Source: an uncultured bacterium (GTDB lineage Bacteria; Bacillota; Clostridia; Oscillospirales; Oscillospiraceae). Taken from it: a stretch of DNA of 11,655 bases. Positions 1-5,605 of the stretch are shown piece after piece. Numbering within the stretch: position 1 is the stretch's first letter; the number at the start of each line of letters is the position of its first letter. Both the position numbers and the translations under genes were made by a program. Location: positions 1 to 11,655 of the forward strand of contig CAJMLC010000048.1 in the NCBI GenBank assembly GCA_905214155.1, read 5' to 3'. Below the pieces are notes generated by a model. It did no database searches and was not told the origin of the DNA. It was given only the letters and a program-made list of their open reading frames with translations.

Positions 1-326
1 GCGTTCAAGATTCTGAGCAGCTTCCAACCCAGCGTCGTATCTGTATCCTGCACGGTCTGCGGCTCCTGCGCATGCTGGTCGCCAAACCCGCCGCGCTGTC
101 CGCCGCTGAAACCTGTATCCGCTGTTTTTTGCGGCTTTTCTTCTGCCATATACGCTGAGTCGCTGCCGAATCCACCGCCATAGTTGCGTTCCTGTGCATA
201 TTGTTTCTCTTTCTGTGCCCTCTGTGCCGCCTCCGCGGCGGCCATCTCCTGCCGGAGCTTCAGCGCCTTGGCCTTCGCCTCAAAGCGCGGCTCCGCCGTG
301 TAGATCCCCTCTACCTGCAATTCCAT
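1..326 (-). CDS. N-terminal part of a second MELQVEGIY-type virion protein, cut by the window edge
   Basis: This reading frame is open to the left edge and gives at least 108 residues. Its first 31 or so residues match the start of the 587-aa protein encoded at 721-2484 with a single Lys/Arg change (KLRQEMAA here, KLKQEMAA there). The two proteins then diverge completely. The rest here is hydrophilic and low in complexity: a Gln/Lys/Glu-rich helix, then Gly-rich stretches (NYGGGFGSDSAY, GFSGGQRGGFGDQ) and a Gln/Thr/Asp-rich linker. The ATG at 326 lies only one base after AAGGAGG (328-334). A TTG two codons further in (318-320) has a 7-base spacer and may be the real start. The gene lies downstream of the toxin/immunity pair and is probably the original partner of the 485-aa gene. 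Function unknown; I infer a virion or ejected protein from its position. Confidence 0.75.
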   Translation of the reverse strand, partial: MELQVEGIYTAEPRFEAKAKALKLRQEMAAAEAAQRAQKEKQYAQERNYGGGFGSDSAYMAEEKPQKTADTGFSGGQRGGFGDQHAQEPQTVQDTDTTLGWKLLRILN

Positions 327-343
327 CCCTCCTTACAAAGCAA

Positions 344-368
344 GGCCCCTCTGCAATGCGGAGAGGCC
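344..368 (-). other. Intercistronic RNA hairpin, left copy
   Basis: On the minus strand GGCCTCTC and GAGGGGCC pair across a short loop, with one G-U wobble. On the plus strand the same position would be a C/A mismatch. The hairpin sits between the stop of the truncated 485-aa gene tail and the ribosome binding site of the next gene. No T-run follows on the minus strand, so it looks like an mRNA processing or stabilising structure rather than a terminator. Its counterpart is at 2502-2526. Confidence 0.5.
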
Positions 369-375
369 CCATTTT

Positions 376-456
376 TTATCTCCCGAGCAGCGATCTCGCC
401 TGTGCCTGCGTCAGTCCCATCGCCGCCAGCTGCTCGCCGTTCGGCATCACGCCCGC
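376..456 (-). pseudogene. Headless 3' fragment of the 485-aa virion gene
   Basis: These 81 bases encode the same 26 C-terminal residues as the intact gene at 2534-3991 (GVMPNGEQLAAMGLTQAQAR, then SLLGR, including the stop). Only one synonymous base differs (CTG versus TTG leucine). The frame stays open a little further upstream (ELFSIYSGTLA) but runs into the terminator of the immunity-like gene, with no start codon or ribosome binding site. It is a remnant left by the event that placed the toxin cassette here and is not expected to be translated by itself. Confidence 0.85.
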
Positions 457-476
457 CAATGTACCCGAATAAATTG

Positions 477-504
477 AAAAAAGCTCCCCATCGAAGTGGG
501 GAGC
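477..504 (-). terminator. Rho-independent terminator after the immunity-like gene
   Basis: A perfect 8-bp stem (GCTCCCCA at 483-490 with TGGGGAGC at 497-504, 6-base loop) is followed on the minus strand by six T residues (A477-482 on the plus strand). It begins 13 bases after the stop of the 68-aa gene. It closes the toxin/immunity unit, and it also lies exactly between that unit and the truncated copy of the 485-aa gene. Confidence 0.88.
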
Positions 505-517
505 CAATTCCGATCAT

Positions 518-724
518 TTACTTCTCATAATGGTACGGCCCGTGCTCGTAGTGCGGCACATCGTCCTCCGAACCCTCCAGAATTTCAAACACATTCGGCG
601 GGAACAAATAAGATTCATCCGAAGGGATCAGCACCCGATACCAGCCCTTTTCGACCGACAAAACTTCCGAAACTGTCCCTGTTGGGAAGGAGACAAAATC
701 CGGCCCGATGTATTTTACCTTCAA
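518..724 (-). CDS. 68-aa SH3-like protein, candidate immunity protein
   Basis: The start is most likely the TTG at 724-722. It overlaps the stop of the 587-aa gene as TTGA and sits 8 bases after AAGGAG (734-739); no ATG in a sensible place exists. The product begins MKVKYIGPDF and is a small, soluble, beta-rich protein with GWYRV near residue 27 and SYLFPP near residue 39. This pattern recalls small SH3-like barrel proteins that often lie beside polymorphic toxin tips. The C-terminal 16 residues are rich in acidic residues, His and Tyr. Translational coupling to the upstream gene and a private terminator downstream suggest that the two products act as a pair. Immunity function is inferred from position, size and fold impression only. 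It could instead be an assembly chaperone or an unrelated small phage protein. Confidence 0.72.
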   Translation of the reverse strand: MKVKYIGPDFVSFPTGTVSEVLSVEKGWYRVLIPSDESYLFPPNVFEILEGSEDDVPHYEHGPYHYEK

Positions 725-2484
725 TCCAACCACTCCTTTATAAAGAAATCGTGTTTCCCAAATCCTGTACACTGTGACCAATGAACCTCAACAAATCGTT
801 CGCCCTCTTCTGTTGCAATCCAGCCAAATCCCTTTGTATGTTGCCAGTCTGCAACATTACCACCATATTTGTCAGCAAACTTCCAAGCATCACGATACAC
901 AACCTTCGTTTTCTTTCCAGCAAATGTTTCAATATTCTGGATATGAGTTCCCTCGACAAAATGATACACTTTTCCGGTTTTCAAATCCATCACATCATAA
1001 TTTGCCGCTTTTGCGCCCACGGATCTACCAATCAGTATATCAGGTTCCTTGACAGTGTCAAGCGGATCTACGAATTCCTCTTCGTCATAATTAAACCCTC
1101 TCTCAAACGCCTCATAGTATTCCTCTGCCGGCATGGGCAGCTTTTCTTCCAGCCCAACCGGCCTCGGTGTGCTTGTTGCCGGAACCAATGCCGTACTGCC
1201 GCGCTTTCCGGCCTTTCGCTGCGAAAACCGATCCATAAAATCCCGTTTCGCCGCAGGGATCAGCTCCATCAAACCAGCCAATGCCCCACCGGTTCGGACG
1301 CCATGCTCTACGCTCGTCCAATACTGCTCCGGTGTCATTTTTCCGGCTACAAAATCACCGAGATTTTGAATTGCCTCCGAACCACCAACCGACAGCATCC
1401 CTTGGAGCACACGGGCCAATGGCCCGCTTAGACCGAGTGCGCCTAAACCGGCTCCGCCAATTCGACTCATCAGCCATAACTGCGCAGCAGTCCCCATGAG
1501 ATTTGTTGTTGAATATAGCGATGGCTCCTTTTTCGCCGCAAGGTCAGCCCCATTTTGAAACGCCTTGAATTCCTGCTTTGACTGCTCCAGCGGTGATAAC
1601 TGTGTTATTACATCCATCGCAGAAGTGTACCCTGTTCCGTCCATAAAGCCCTTGCCGACCGCATATTGTTTGGTGTGTACATTTCCGTCCAGCTTGTAGA
1701 AAAGGTCTGCCCATTTCGCCGCAGCTTCGTCATCCTTTGCTGCGAGCGCCTGTCTATATGGATCAAAATTTACTAATGATCCACCATTTCCAATCGTCCC
1801 AACCGGATGGGCTGTATTTATCACCTCTTTTGCTTCGCTCCGCATCTCCTTCGTCATTTCCCATGGATAATTAGCCAGCTGCTCGATACGCGGCACATAG
1901 TCCGTCAGATTTTCCTTTGTGTACGTCTCCGGCCTTGGCATCCCCCGGTCAGCCCAGCTCAGATAGTCCAGCGTCGGCAGCTTCTGCATCAGCCGCTGCA
2001 CCAGCTGCTGCGTCTCATATCGCTCCCGCTGCCGCGGCTGATCCAACCATCGATCCAAATTCCCCAGCGTCGGCGAAAGCGCCGCCCCGCCTGTCGTTGT
2101 CAGCGGCTCGTCCGCCAGCCGCCGGAGCTTGTTCTGGTTATATTCCAGATTTGCCATCGCACCGCGAAACCGCGCCACCGACGCTGCCTCGCCCAAGTCC
2201 GAAATGCCGCTCGGTGTAACCGTTCGGTCATAGATCTCCGGTTTCTCAAACACCCTCGTCGTTTTCGGCTTCCACACTTCTTCCGGCACTCTCGCCTCAA
2301 CCTCCGTCCGAATCTGTCGTTCCAGCCGCTTTGGCGTCTCGACCAGATCCAGTCCCGGCATCCCGCGCAGCCGCTTGCGCCCTTCCTCCGCCGCGGCGGC
2401 CATCTCTTGCTTGAGCTTCAGCGCTTTTGCTTTCGCCTCAAAGCGCGGCTCCGCCGTGTAAATCCCTTCTACCTGCAATTCCAT
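721..2484 (-). CDS. Virion-type protein with hydrophobic middle and C-terminal toxin/nuclease-like domain
   Basis: The protein has 587 residues counted from the ATG at 2484. That ATG is one base from AAGGAGG (2486-2492); the TTG at 2478-2476 has an ideal 7-base spacer and may be the true start. Residues 1-70 form a charged helix shared with the gene at the left edge. Residues 100-320 are mostly helical and hydrophilic. Residues 330-410 are rich in Gly, Ala and Leu and could insert into a membrane. Residues 430-480 form a Pro/acidic linker. Residues 482-587 form a compact domain starting DILIGRSVGAKAANYDVMDL, with His508, His514, Lys525, Arg531, His549, Lys551, His568 and His578, ending KHDFFIKEWLD. 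This tip resembles C-terminal RNase-like (BECR-type) domains that I recall on clostridial phage head and virion proteins. The downstream 68-aa gene would be its partner. The catalytic assignment is uncertain. Confidence 0.78.
   Translation of the reverse strand: MELQVEGIYTAEPRFEAKAKALKLKQEMAAAAEEGRKRLRGMPGLDLVETPKRLERQIRTEVEARVPEEVWKPKTTRVFEKPEIYDRTVTPSGISDLGEAASVARFRGAMANLEYNQNKLRRLADEPLTTTGGAALSPTLGNLDRWLDQPRQRERYETQQLVQRLMQKLPTLDYLSWADRGMPRPETYTKENLTDYVPRIEQLANYPWEMTKEMRSEAKEVINTAHPVGTIGNGGSLVNFDPYRQALAAKDDEAAAKWADLFYKLDGNVHTKQYAVGKGFMDGTGYTSAMDVITQLSPLEQSKQEFKAFQNGADLAAKKEPSLYSTTNLMGTAAQLWLMSRIGGAGLGALGLSGPLARVLQGMLSVGGSEAIQNLGDFVAGKMTPEQYWTSVEHGVRTGGALAGLMELIPAAKRDFMDRFSQRKAGKRGSTALVPATSTPRPVGLEEKLPMPAEEYYEAFERGFNYDEEEFVDPLDTVKEPDILIGRSVGAKAANYDVMDLKTGKVYHFVEGTHIQNIETFAGKKTKVVYRDAWKFADKYGGNVADWQHTKGFGWIATEEGERFVEVHWSQCTGFGKHDFFIKEWLD
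733..739 (-). promoter_or_regulatory. Ribosome binding site inside the end of the 587-aa gene
   Basis: AAAGGAG lies within the last codons of the 587-aa gene, eight bases before the TTG that starts the 68-aa protein. It decides the choice of the TTG start over the in-frame GTG at 733-731, which overlaps the site itself. Confidence 0.7.
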
Positions 2485-2614
2485 CCCTCCTTACGAAGTG
2501 AGGCCCCTCCGTAATGCGGAGAGGCCCCATTTTTTATCTCCCGAGCAGCGATCTCGCCTGTGCCTGCGTCAATCCCATCGCCGCCAGCTGCTCGCCGTTC
2601 GGCATCACGCCCGC
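2391..2614. repeat. Right copy of 224-bp direct repeat
   Basis: This is the partner of 233-456. It spans the 3' end of the intact 485-aa gene, the hairpin and the first 31 codons of the 587-aa gene. In the shared N-terminal coding part eight bases differ. Two of them fall in one Arg/Lys codon; the others are silent, which suggests that both N-termini have been kept under selection. Confidence 0.93.
2502..2526 (-). other. Intercistronic RNA hairpin, right copy
   Basis: On the minus strand GGCCTCTCCG pairs with CGGAGGGGCC around a 5-base loop (10 pairs, one of them G-U). It lies between the stop of the 485-aa gene and the ribosome binding site of the 587-aa gene. No T-run follows in the minus direction, so readthrough is expected; it may protect or space the message. 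In the plus direction a CATTTTTT tract follows the stem, which would resemble a terminator for antisense transcription. Confidence 0.55.
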
Positions 2615-3991
2615 AGAGAGCAGCGCGCTGCCGCTCTCGGCCAGCAAACTGTCGCTGTATTTCTTCGCCGTCAGCGTTGTCTGCCCCTGATAGCTGCCCG
2701 TCACCTGTCCGACCGACAGTGCAAACTCGTTTTCCCATTCCCGCACCGTCTCCTGAAATTTCGCCGCCGACAGGTTATATTCCGCCGCCCACTGCTCAAG
2801 CGACATCAGCTGCTGCAAATACGCCTGCGAAATTTCGAGCACCTGATTCGCCTTTGCGAACTCGCCCTGCGTGCGAAGGTCCTCGATCTGCCGGTCCGTG
2901 TCCGTCGCCATCTTGATCTGCGCCGCATCCACGGCCAGCCGGTTTTCCTCCGCCGCATTCTGCACCGCGTTGTACTGCGCCAACCCGATCCCGCCCCGGT
3001 CTCCGCGCAGCTCAGCATAGAGCGCCGCGTTGTCCATCGCGTTCCGCCCATACTTTGCCACCTGATCCCGCTGCGTCTGATACTGCGCCGCCGCATCCTC
3101 TCTGGCCCGTTCCAGCGCTGCGACGCCCTGCGCCGTTGCATAGTCGATCTGCCGCTCCGCCTGGGCCTGCGCCGCACTGCGCCAATCGCCGAGCAGCCCG
3201 GAAAGTTCGCCGGAGCCATAGCCGCCGTACCCATAACCGCCAGAACCGTAACCGCCGGAGCCATAACCACCGCCAGCTCCATAGCTGCCCGAACCATACC
3301 CGTGCCCCGCGGCGGATCCGCCCATCTGACCTTCCGCGCCATTCCGGCCCAGATACGGCAGCGGATGCTGCTGTTCATAGTTGAAATAGCGCTCCGTGTT
3401 GCGCAGATAGGCGTCCAGCTCCGCATCCGTCACGCCGTACATCCGCTTCGCGTTCGCCCGGTCGTAGGGATCGATGTCGCCATAGCCGAGATCCGCGTTT
3501 TCCGTCGTCCATCGGCCGGTCGCGGGATCATACTTACTCTCCACGCCGCCCGCGTACTGCGACAAAATGCGGTTCAGCTCCAGATTCTGCTGATGCAGGT
3601 AATCCCGCTCCGCCTGCGTCCCCGCCGTGTGCCAGTTCTGCGAATTCTGCAGCATCTGCTGCCGGATCTCATTGGCCTTTGCACGCACATTGTGCTCCGT
3701 CGTATACCCGTTCGACCATCGTCCCTGCTCACTGTCATAATTCACGTCGTTGTACCGCTGCACGCTCTGCTCCACCTGCTCCGCCGTGCGCGACGGCGCG
3801 GAGCCCGCGCTCCCGTCCGCCCCGCCGGAATAGCCCGCCTGGCTGCGGACGCGCTCCGCCGCGTCATGCGCAGCCTGCATCCCGGCCTTGTCGCCTCTCG
3901 CCTTCGCCTCATAATACTCGTCGGTGTAGCTCTGCACTGCCGACTGCTGCTCGCCGTTCAGGCGTTCCCTATCCTTTGTACTGACTGCCAT
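2534..3991 (-). CDS. 485-aa Gly/Tyr-rich, coiled-coil-prone virion protein
   Basis: The ATG at 3991 follows the amidase stop directly (TAAATG), with AAAGGAG 7 bases upstream. Residues 12-61 form a helical module (EYYEAKARGDKAGMQAAHDA, then GYSGGADGS) of a kind I recall recurring in clostridial phage and surface proteins. Residues 100-210 are helical with Asn/Gln/Tyr-rich segments. Residues 228-262 are a low-complexity run of GYGSG/GGYGSGG repeats. Residues 264-430 are a long Ala/Gln/Glu-rich helical region that may form coiled coils. The last 26 residues are duplicated in the fragment at 376-456. There is no signal peptide and no enzymatic motif. Its place after the lysis genes and before the 587-aa gene suggests an internal virion or ejection protein of a podovirus-like phage, but that is inference. 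Confidence 0.82.
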   Translation of the reverse strand: MAVSTKDRERLNGEQQSAVQSYTDEYYEAKARGDKAGMQAAHDAAERVRSQAGYSGGADGSAGSAPSRTAEQVEQSVQRYNDVNYDSEQGRWSNGYTTEHNVRAKANEIRQQMLQNSQNWHTAGTQAERDYLHQQNLELNRILSQYAGGVESKYDPATGRWTTENADLGYGDIDPYDRANAKRMYGVTDAELDAYLRNTERYFNYEQQHPLPYLGRNGAEGQMGGSAAGHGYGSGSYGAGGGYGSGGYGSGGYGYGGYGSGELSGLLGDWRSAAQAQAERQIDYATAQGVAALERAREDAAAQYQTQRDQVAKYGRNAMDNAALYAELRGDRGGIGLAQYNAVQNAAEENRLAVDAAQIKMATDTDRQIEDLRTQGEFAKANQVLEISQAYLQQLMSLEQWAAEYNLSAAKFQETVREWENEFALSVGQVTGSYQGQTTLTAKKYSDSLLAESGSALLSAGVMPNGEQLAAMGLTQAQARSLLGR

Positions 3992-4654
3992 TTACGACTC
4001 CTTTCTGCGTAACACCGCCACGTTCCCCTGATTGCCGACTTCCAGACCCAGCGCCGCCGCCACATCCCGGATCTTCACATAATTCGTCCCGTTCTTCAAA
4101 ATGCGCTCCACCGGGACCTCTTTCCCGTCCACGATCATCCTGCTCGTCTCCACCATTTCTCCCGCCTCCTTCACCAGCTTTCGAAACCGGACGATCCCCT
4201 CCGGATCGTCCACCCAATACTTCGGGCAGAGCTTGCCCGTCACATCATAGTGCCGGATGATATGGCTCACCGGCAGGCCGTATCGCTCGCAGAGCGCCGC
4301 GGCCAGCTCCGCCGCGTTCCAGATCGTCTGCTCCGTCGCCATGACTTTTCCGTCGCGCTTGCTGTCGCACAGCTCGATCCCGATCGAGTTGTAATTTCGG
4401 CAGAACGGGTGCCGGTATTTGTACGCCCCGCAGTGAAACGCGACATACTCGTCCGGCACCGACTGCACAATCTCCCGGTCATCCACAAAATAATGTGCGC
4501 TCGCGACCGGATTCAATGCTTTCTGAAAATACCGCGCGTTCGACATACCGGAATCGCCGTCGTTCGCCGTATAGTGCATCACGATCCACTCGATCTTCCC
4601 GCGCCGCACACCGTAATTTGCCCGGTGCGCCAGCTCCACCCGCACCGGCTTCAT
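3992..4654 (-). CDS. N-acetylmuramoyl-L-alanine amidase (phage endolysin)
   Basis: This 220-aa enzyme should cut the amide bond between N-acetylmuramic acid and L-alanine in peptidoglycan to release progeny phage. The N-terminal 160 residues are an Amidase_2 (T7-lysozyme-like) domain. Likely zinc ligands are His27 (IVMHYTA), His135 (IIRHYDVTGK) and Cys143 (KLCPKY); Lys141 and Glu94 (SIGIELCD) sit at the usual catalytic positions. Residues 172-216 (MIVDGKEVPVERILKNGTNY, then VKIRDVAAALGLEV) resemble the copper amine oxidase N-terminal-like stalk repeat, probably a wall-anchoring or stabilising tail. The start is the ATG at 4654, which overlaps the stop of the upstream holin-like gene (ATGA) and has AGGGAGG upstream. 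There is no signal peptide, so export depends on a holin. Confidence 0.94.
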   Translation of the reverse strand: MKPVRVELAHRANYGVRRGKIEWIVMHYTANDGDSGMSNARYFQKALNPVASAHYFVDDREIVQSVPDEYVAFHCGAYKYRHPFCRNYNSIGIELCDSKRDGKVMATEQTIWNAAELAAALCERYGLPVSHIIRHYDVTGKLCPKYWVDDPEGIVRFRKLVKEAGEMVETSRMIVDGKEVPVERILKNGTNYVKIRDVAAALGLEVGNQGNVAVLRRKES

Positions 4655-4851
4655 TGCACACCTCCCTTGTCCTCGGCCTTTGCGCTCTGATAGCCGAAGT
4701 AGAACGTCAAAACCATCACCATCACCGAATAAAAATCCTTCGCCGCCACGTCGCCGCGCAGGGCCAGCGCCATAAACGTCCCCGTCAGCAGCAGCGTCAC
4801 GATCGACTTCACCTTGCAAAGCCCCATTAAAACCTGTTTCCAATCCTTCAT
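4651..4851 (-). CDS. Small holin-like membrane protein, 66 aa
   Basis: The protein has two predicted membrane segments: about residues 15-32 (KSIVTLLLTGTFMALAL) and 39-54 (DFYSVMVMVLTFYFGYQSA). A short loop separates them, and the tail is charged (AKAEDKGG). The pattern VKSIVTLLLTG ... FYFGYQ is one I associate with small holin-type proteins placed just before amidase genes in clostridial phages. The chosen ATG at 4851 has AAAGGAG upstream with a 9-base spacer. The longer in-frame version would start in the preceding hairpin and has no ribosome binding site. The stop overlaps the amidase start by 4 bases, so the two are probably translationally coupled. The role would be to form the membrane lesion that lets the amidase reach the wall. 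Confidence 0.85.
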   Translation of the reverse strand: MKDWKQVLMGLCKVKSIVTLLLTGTFMALALRGDVAAKDFYSVMVMVLTFYFGYQSAKAEDKGGVQ

Positions 4852-4871
4852 TTGTCCCGCTCCTTTCTGTC

Positions 4872-4892
4872 CGCACCGGATTCCCCGGTGCG
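4872..4892 (-). other. Hairpin between the two holin-like genes
   Basis: A perfect 8-bp stem (CGCACCGG and CCGGTGCG) with a 5-base loop lies two bases after the stop of the 93-aa gene and just before the ribosome binding site of the 66-aa gene. There is no T-run, so it is not a normal terminator. It could tune the relative expression of the two lysis genes or stabilise the upstream message. Confidence 0.5.
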
Positions 4893-4894
4893 CC

Positions 4895-5176
4895 TCATGT
4901 TTCCTCCTGCCCATGCGCCGACTGATTCAGATGCTTCTCCAATGTATGCAGCGCCTCTGTCACCGGCCCATTACAGCCCTGCTCCTTCAAGCCCTTCAGA
5001 CACGCGAGGATGCCGTAGCACATCACGCTCTGCTCGCGCTTGATGGCCGCGATCTCTGCCTGTTGGTGCTTTTCCCGCTCCAAAAACTTGAATACCGCAA
5101 AAAACGCCCCGCTGACCACACCTGCCGCGCTCAGCCATTTCGCGATCTCCACGATCTCCTGTCCCGAAAGATACAT
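4895..5176 (-). CDS. Small membrane protein with coiled coil, putative holin or holin partner
   Basis: This 93-aa protein has one N-terminal membrane segment (about residues 8-28, AKWLSAAGVVSGAFFAVFKF), a charged coiled-coil-like stretch (EREKHQQAEIAAIKREQ) and a conserved-looking C-terminal half with YGILACLKGLKEQGCNG and EALHTLEKHLNQ. I recognise this layout from small clostridial prophage proteins located at the start of lysis cassettes, often left unnamed or annotated as holin-like. The start is the ATG at 5176 with AAGGAGG 7 bases upstream; the 11-residue longer form lacks a ribosome binding site. It opens the lysis module after a long repeat-filled gap. No convincing promoter was found, although one would be expected because a terminator precedes the gap. 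Confidence 0.82.
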   Translation of the reverse strand: MYLSGQEIVEIAKWLSAAGVVSGAFFAVFKFLEREKHQQAEIAAIKREQSVMCYGILACLKGLKEQGCNGPVTEALHTLEKHLNQSAHGQEET

Positions 5177-5207
5177 CGCATCTCCTCCTTCCCCGTTTTT
5201 ACACTTC

Positions 5208-5369
5208 AAGGCAGCACTTCAGGCCTCGCTCCTCAGTGCTGCCCAAGGGTGTATCTGAAGCCTGGGGGTATGTCCAGCGGCGTGGATTTTTCGTGCCGGG
5301 CAAGCCGTTTTTCCGCAGAAATCCTTTGTGTATTTCCATTTTCAAACCGCAGCATTCAGGATACACACC
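5208..5369. repeat. Repeat unit 1: imperfect palindrome in the intergenic gap
   Basis: GGCAGCACT (5210-5218) pairs with AGTGCTGCC (5235-5243). Further in, GGGTGTATCTGAA (5247-5259) is roughly complementary to TTCAGGATACACACC (5355-5369). The unit also holds CTTTGTGTATTTC (5324-5336) and AACCGCAGCATT (5345-5356), both repeated in the same order in unit 2. It seems to be a degraded relative of unit 2 in tandem. No coding potential is evident. Confidence 0.6.
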
Positions 5370-5394
5370 ATTTTCTCCTTCTCGTTCTTCTCAA

Positions 5395-5555
5395 GGCAGC
5401 ACTTCACCATTTGGCAAGCAGCTTCACCGAGAGATTTTCCGTCAAGGCAAGGTTTGGGAAGTGAAGGAATACTTTGTGTATTTCGAACTTTCCGAACCGC
5501 AGCATTGGCGAAAAAGATCCGGTGAAGCGCGCAGACACAATGGTGAAGTGCTGCC
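5395..5555. repeat. Repeat unit 2: 161-base imperfect palindrome
   Basis: Perfect 17-bp ends (GGCAGCACTTCACCATT at 5395-5411 and its complement at 5539-5555) enclose a second inverted pair (GCTTCACCG at 5421-5429 with CGGTGAAGC at 5520-5528). The centre is AATAC-TTTGT-GTATT (5468-5482). All three pairs share one midpoint near 5475, so the element can fold into a single long hairpin. It looks like a MITE or host interspersed repeat rather than a gene. Together with unit 1 it accounts for most of the gap 5177-5605. The short ORFs that cross it carry no recognisable protein. Confidence 0.75.
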
Positions 5556-5559
5556 TACC

Positions 5560-5599
5560 AAAAAAGGCCGCGCACCCGGTTCTTCCCGAATGCGCGGCC
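5560..5599 (-). terminator. Strong rho-independent terminator closing the tail module
   Basis: A perfect 9-bp GC-rich stem (GGCCGCGCA at 5566-5574 with TGCGCGGCC at 5591-5599) is followed on the minus strand by six T residues (A5560-5565 on the plus strand). It begins seven bases after the stop of the 458-aa fibre gene. It should separate tail-module transcription from the lysis module unless a late antiterminator is active. Confidence 0.9.
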
Positions 5600-5605
5600 C
5601 GCCGC

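Larger units (their letters stand above)
233..456. repeat. Left copy of 224-bp direct repeat
   Basis: This aligns without gaps to 2391-2614 (offset 2158), with 14 mismatches by eye. It contains, in transcription order, the last 26 codons plus stop of the 485-aa gene, a hairpin, a strong Shine-Dalgarno and the first 31 codons of a downstream gene. Differences are uneven: 13 fall in 233-354 and only 1 in 355-456. The repeats bracket the toxin/immunity-like pair, as expected for a cassette inserted or duplicated by recombination at this junction. Confidence 0.93.

Noticed and set aside
2498..4012. A 504-residue open frame on the plus strand opposite the 485-aa gene
   Set aside because: It is rich in Arg, Leu, Pro and His, lacks recognisable domains and mirrors the GC-rich codon positions of the minus-strand genes. 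Other long plus-strand frames (7515-8945, 9086-10657) look the same.
3970..4217. Frame of 82 residues overlapping the amidase end
   Set aside because: It is an out-of-frame Gly/Arg-rich shadow of the amidase with no ribosome binding site.
5440..5470. Possible -35 box TTGACG on the minus strand upstream of the lysis genes
   Set aside because: No credible -10 box lies 16-18 bases downstream, and it falls inside the palindrome, so I do not call a promoter.
5208..5555. CRISPR array
   Set aside because: The repeats are palindromic, differ in length and do not alternate with constant-length spacers.
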